Assembly: GCA_964404505.1 (NCBI GenBank)
Contig: CAYOKH010000045.1
Span: 1 to 15,590, forward strand
Source of the DNA: DAOMNN01 sp964404505
Lineage (GTDB): Bacteria > Pseudomonadota > Gammaproteobacteria > Burkholderiales > Rhodocyclaceae
DNA length: 15,590 nt
Reading direction: 5' to 3'
A program made the position numbers and the translations under genes. The notes beneath the pieces were generated by a model. The model saw nothing but the letters and a program-made list of their open reading frames with translations, was not told the DNA's origin and ran no database searches. Of the stretch, positions 13,756-15,590 are shown in pieces. The stretch's first letter is position 1; every line of letters starts with the position of its first letter.

Positions 13756-14571
13756 TCATCTTGTCGCCATTGCGAAGCGTGTTCGAAACGGAACGCCAAT
13801 TCCACCCTCGATGACGTACTGTGCCAATTGCTCTGACGTTTCTTCAATAACGAGCTGCCGCGCCGTCTCTGACGCGGCATGAAAGCCAGCCGACATGGGC
13901 GTTGCGCTCACATGCCGTGGCACGAATTCGTGGGGCCTGGGTAATTCGAGATCGAGTTGCTCGACGGCCACTTTCACCGTTTGGAACCCGACTCCCGTCA
14001 TTAGCGTCCGGATGCTGTCAGCATCGCACAGGCTGAATGCGGCTTCCAAGGCCGCAGCCGTCTCTGGACCAATGTGTCTGCTCACGGCTTGCACGAGTAT
14101 ATGGAAGTAAGGGCTCTCGCGAATGTCGCACCATGAGCTCACGACGACACGGCCACCTGGCTTGAGAACGCGGTACATCTCTGCCAAAGCCCGTGGTCGA
14201 TCCTCCAGAAACTGGAGGGTCTGGGCGCAGAGCACGACGTCGAACTCCACATCCGTAAAGGGCAGCTCATACGCGCTCTTCTCAATCCACTCGATTGCTG
14301 GCCCTTGGGCAGGAGGCATGGATTGGGCGACGTCGATCATCCCCGCGTTCACGTCAACACCGACAACCCGACCCGATGAACCTGCCTTTTCGGCAGCGAA
14401 CCGTGTCGCAGCGCCTGTGCCGCACCCGACATCGAGGACCGCTTCCCCCTCTCGCAGGTCTGCCCAATTTACGAGTGCCCGAGCAGCGGGTCCGAGGATG
14501 GCCGGAACGAGGACTTGCTCGTAACGCGCTGCGGCGTCACGAGCAAGTTGCCATTGTGTGGAGGTTGTCAT
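13756..14571 (-). CDS. Class I SAM-dependent methyltransferase
   Basis: A 271-residue methyltransferase of the UbiE/Methyltransf_11 type. The SAM-binding motif VLDVGCGTG is at residues 45-53, the acidic residue of motif I-beta2 in VVGVDVNAGMI, motif II in FDVVLCAQTLQFLEDRPRAL and motif III in EMYRVLKPGGRVVVSSW. The C-terminal substrate domain ends GGIGVPFRTRFAMATR, complete. AGGAGG eight bases before the ATG at 14571 is an excellent ribosome site. Small-molecule methyltransferases of this type act in quinone, lipid or secondary metabolism; the substrate is not predictable. The gene sits between an attC-like site (14590-14649) and a second copy of its outer box (13742-13748), as expected for an integron cassette. 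Its base composition looks lower in GC than the left part of the window. Confidence 0.92.
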   Translation of the reverse strand: MTTSTQWQLARDAAARYEQVLVPAILGPAARALVNWADLREGEAVLDVGCGTGAATRFAAEKAGSSGRVVGVDVNAGMIDVAQSMPPAQGPAIEWIEKSAYELPFTDVEFDVVLCAQTLQFLEDRPRALAEMYRVLKPGGRVVVSSWCDIRESPYFHILVQAVSRHIGPETAAALEAAFSLCDADSIRTLMTGVGFQTVKVAVEQLDLELPRPHEFVPRHVSATPMSAGFHAASETARQLVIEETSEQLAQYVIEGGIGVPFRTRFAMATR

Positions 14572-14589
14572 ATGCAATGCCTCCTTGCC

Positions 14590-14649
14590 GCCCAATGCCG
14601 AAATTCAGCCTCGCCGCTTTGCGGCGTCCGCTGCAATGCCGTGTTGGGC
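14590..14649 (-). repeat. attC-like recombination site (60 bases)
   Basis: A 60-base imperfect palindrome. Minus strand: box GCCCAAC (14649-14643, exact RYYYAAC), then ACGGCATT, GCAGCGGACGCCGC, a three-base AAA loop, GCGGCGAGGCTGA, and the end box ATTGGGC (14596-14590), one base off GTTRRRY. The plus strand gives an exact GTTGGGC (14643-14649) opposite GCCCAAT. The inner stem CGCCGC/GCGGCG is perfect; mismatches and unpaired bases sit between it and the end boxes, as in attC sites. The spacing and length match the classic '59-base element'. It ends 18 bases before the methyltransferase start and overlaps the tail of the NTF2-like remnant. Orientation (minus) is inferred from gene order. Confidence 0.6.
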
Positions 14650-14748
14650 GTCAACATCGGCACCACCAATTACAGCCGCCGACACATCCAGTAAATCGCC
14701 CCGGTTGAAAGCTTCAACCCACGATTGCACAAGTTGTCGTGGTTTCAT
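14605..14748 (-). pseudogene. NTF2/SnoaL-like N-terminal remnant
   Basis: A 47-codon frame starting at ATG 14748. The first 20 residues, MKPRQLVQSWVEAFNRGDLL, are the opening helix of SnoaL-like (NTF2 fold) proteins, where 'W-V-E-A-F-N-R-G-D' normally leads into an Ala/Leu-rich helix and about 90 more residues. Here the match ends after GDLL, and the frame continues as DVSAAVIGGADVDAQHGIAA into the attC-like site before stopping. An internal deletion or recombination probably removed most of the gene, leaving its 5' end joined to another cassette's 3' end. The ribosome site is poor. It would have been the cassette upstream of the methyltransferase. It is divergent from the VOC gene. Confidence 0.5.
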
Positions 14749-14763
14749 GCATTCTAGGGTTTG

Positions 14764-14798
14764 AGCTAACCGGTACGCTGTGTCGGGTCCGGTTGAGC
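14764..14798 (-). repeat. Short hairpin with attC-type boxes, upstream of NTF2 remnant
   Basis: On the minus strand GCTCAAC (14798-14792, exact RYYYAAC) and GTTAGCT (14770-14764, one base off GTTRRRY) end a hairpin: GCTAACCGG pairs with CCGGTTGAGC, nine pairs with one bulged base, and a loop of about 15 bases. At 35 bases it is shorter than known attC sites and lacks a proper inner stem. Its position, 15 bases before the NTF2-like start, mirrors that of the site before the methyltransferase. Confidence 0.3.
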
Positions 14799-14947
14799 GA
14801 ATGGCCAGGCGTCGCCTGGCAATCGCCGAGAGTTGCGTTGCCTGACTGGCGCTTTACCGCCTTGACGCCTATGCTGAACACGCGCCTTCGTGCAAAGGCG
14901 CGGCACCTCTTGCACGAGTGCAACCGGATAGAGCGAAAGGACTGCAT

Positions 14948-15328
14948 ATGCTAGCCAATGCCTCCGTGACGACAATGCTCCCCGTAGTCGACATGGACCG
15001 GGCGAGAGCGTTCTACGAACGATGCCTCGGATTGACCCCCAGTGGCTTCCGGCCCGACGGCAAGTTCATCTATCAAGTTGGTGGCAGTACGCTCGCGCTC
15101 TTCCCAAAGCCAGAGGGCACAAGAGCCGAGCATACGGCGATAAGCTTCCAGGTCCCGGATATTGCCGCAAGCGTCGTCGAACTCAAGAAGGCGGGTGTGG
15201 TATTCGAGGACTATGACCTTCCAGGATTCAAGACCGTGGATCACGTTTGCGTTCTCGGCGCGGAGAAGGCAGCCTGGTTCAAGGACACGGAAGGCAACTA
15301 CCTCTGTATTCATGAGGATCTCGCGTAG
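14948..15328 (+). CDS. VOC family protein (glyoxalase/bleomycin-resistance fold)
   Basis: A 126-residue single-domain VOC protein. It has the typical two beta-alpha-beta3 halves: first half TTMLPVVDMDRARAFYERCLG followed by the strand FIYQVGGSTLALFPKP; second half HTAISFQVPDIAASVVELKKAGVVF and the end strand AAWFKDTEGNYLCIHEDLA, with the conserved D-x-x-G-N turn and terminal E123. VOC proteins are metal-dependent lyases, dioxygenases, isomerases or drug-binding resistance proteins; the subtype cannot be fixed from sequence. AAAGGA eight bases before the ATG at 14948 supports the start (an in-frame ATG at 14918 lacks a site). It is the first plus-strand gene since the exporter at 5549-6307 and is divergent from the cassette-like genes. 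Local GC is low: one hand-counted line (15061-15120) has 33 of 60. Confidence 0.92.
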   Translation: MLANASVTTMLPVVDMDRARAFYERCLGLTPSGFRPDGKFIYQVGGSTLALFPKPEGTRAEHTAISFQVPDIAASVVELKKAGVVFEDYDLPGFKTVDHVCVLGAEKAAWFKDTEGNYLCIHEDLA

Positions 15329-15361
15329 AGCTCCTCAGCGTTTCGGCTACGCCTAATTAAG

Positions 15362-15397
15362 TTCTGCGAGCGCCGGGCTTTTTCGGCTTCCGCAGAA
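15362..15397 (+). terminator. Hairpin downstream of VOC gene
   Basis: Stem TTCTGCG (15362-15368) with CGCAGAA (15391-15397) is perfect, then a three-base internal mismatch and GCCG/CGGC, closed by the loop GGCTTTTT. It lies 34 bases after the VOC stop. No T-run follows the stem, so it is not a classic terminator; it lacks the outer boxes of an attC. Function uncertain. Confidence 0.4.
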
Positions 15398-15422
15398 ACG
15401 TATTGTTAACTCAGGTTATTAG

Positions 15423-15590
15423 ATGGTTAGCGTGAAGGGCAAAATACGTATGGTGCCCCACACGCGATACTACTATCTGTACCCAGGTCAGTCAGAAACG
15501 GAATCGCTGAACAGCACAACTCTCCTCTCCGTTTTCTTGGCTTTATACATTGCCGTATCGGCATTTTTAAAAAGGATGTCTGCCGTTTCT
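15423..15590 (+). CDS. Small membrane protein, N-terminal part, runs off edge
   Basis: A frame open from ATG 15423 to the window edge (56 codons). The first half is basic and polar (MVSVKGKIRMVPHTRYYYLY); residues about 34-49 (LLSVFLALYIAVSAFL) form a hydrophobic segment that looks like a membrane helix, followed by KRM. AGG nine bases upstream is a modest ribosome site. The composition is strikingly poor in GC (19 of 50 in the last 50 bases, hand count) compared with the rest of the window, as expected for recently acquired DNA. No family recognised. It follows the VOC gene on the same strand by 94 bases. Confidence 0.5.
   Translation, partial: MVSVKGKIRMVPHTRYYYLYPGQSETESLNSTTLLSVFLALYIAVSAFLKRMSAVS

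Noticed and set aside
12995..13759. Single 254-codon protein with an IS3-like N terminus and GFA C terminus
   Set aside because: The GFA part has its own start and ribosome site at 13429; the upstream part is the IS3 transposase tail plus intergenic read-through.
15350..15411. attC site after the VOC gene
   Set aside because: GCCTAAT and GTTAACT flank the hairpin at an attC-like distance, but neither matches the box consensus and the outer arms do not pair.

Overview
The window reads as chromosomal DNA of a high-GC Gram-negative bacterium, most likely a beta- or gammaproteobacterium. The signs are strong GC bias at third codon positions, Shine-Dalgarno sites before most starts, a lipobox lipoprotein, a Tat-like leader, a LysE exporter and an IS3 remnant. 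No tRNA, rRNA, CRISPR array or integrase gene was seen. One assembly gap of exactly 100 N (8132-8231) interrupts a methyltransferase gene.

Layout: the 5' end of a Tat-like exported protein (minus) diverges from a FIST-domain sensory protein (plus, 419-1597). A minus-strand group follows: SGNH arylesterase lipoprotein, thioredoxin and a membrane-anchored protein of unknown function (3770-1704). A plus-strand pair encodes a berberine-bridge-type FAD oxidoreductase and a LysE/RhtB exporter (4088-6307). The exporter overlaps, tail to tail, an AraC regulator that sits with a cupin protein and the C-terminal part of a methyltransferase (8131-6233, minus). Beyond the gap come minus-strand genes for a peroxiredoxin, a DM13 protein, a DUF4336 protein, a class I glutamine amidotransferase, a DUF488 protein and a YciI/DGPF protein. 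Just upstream of the amidotransferase, in the leader it shares with the DUF488 gene, lies a 38-codon remnant of another methyltransferase.

The right-hand 2.6 kb (about 12995-15590) differs: base composition falls, genes are small and unrelated (GFA family, methyltransferase, VOC family, a short membrane-protein start), and there are gene debris and structured repeats. A 60-base imperfect hairpin at 14590-14649 has the length, end boxes and stem layout of an integron attC site. A second copy of its outer box follows the methyltransferase stop codon and is interrupted by the tail of an IS3 element. Two more hairpins with attC-like ends lie just 5' of minus-strand frames. The best single explanation is a decayed, minus-oriented gene-cassette array with no integrase in view (a CALIN-type relic). 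This is an inference that needs an attC covariance-model search.

Functionally, most of the window is housekeeping-like accessory metabolism (redox proteins, esterase, exporter with regulator). The local links are weak, and no single pathway is evident.
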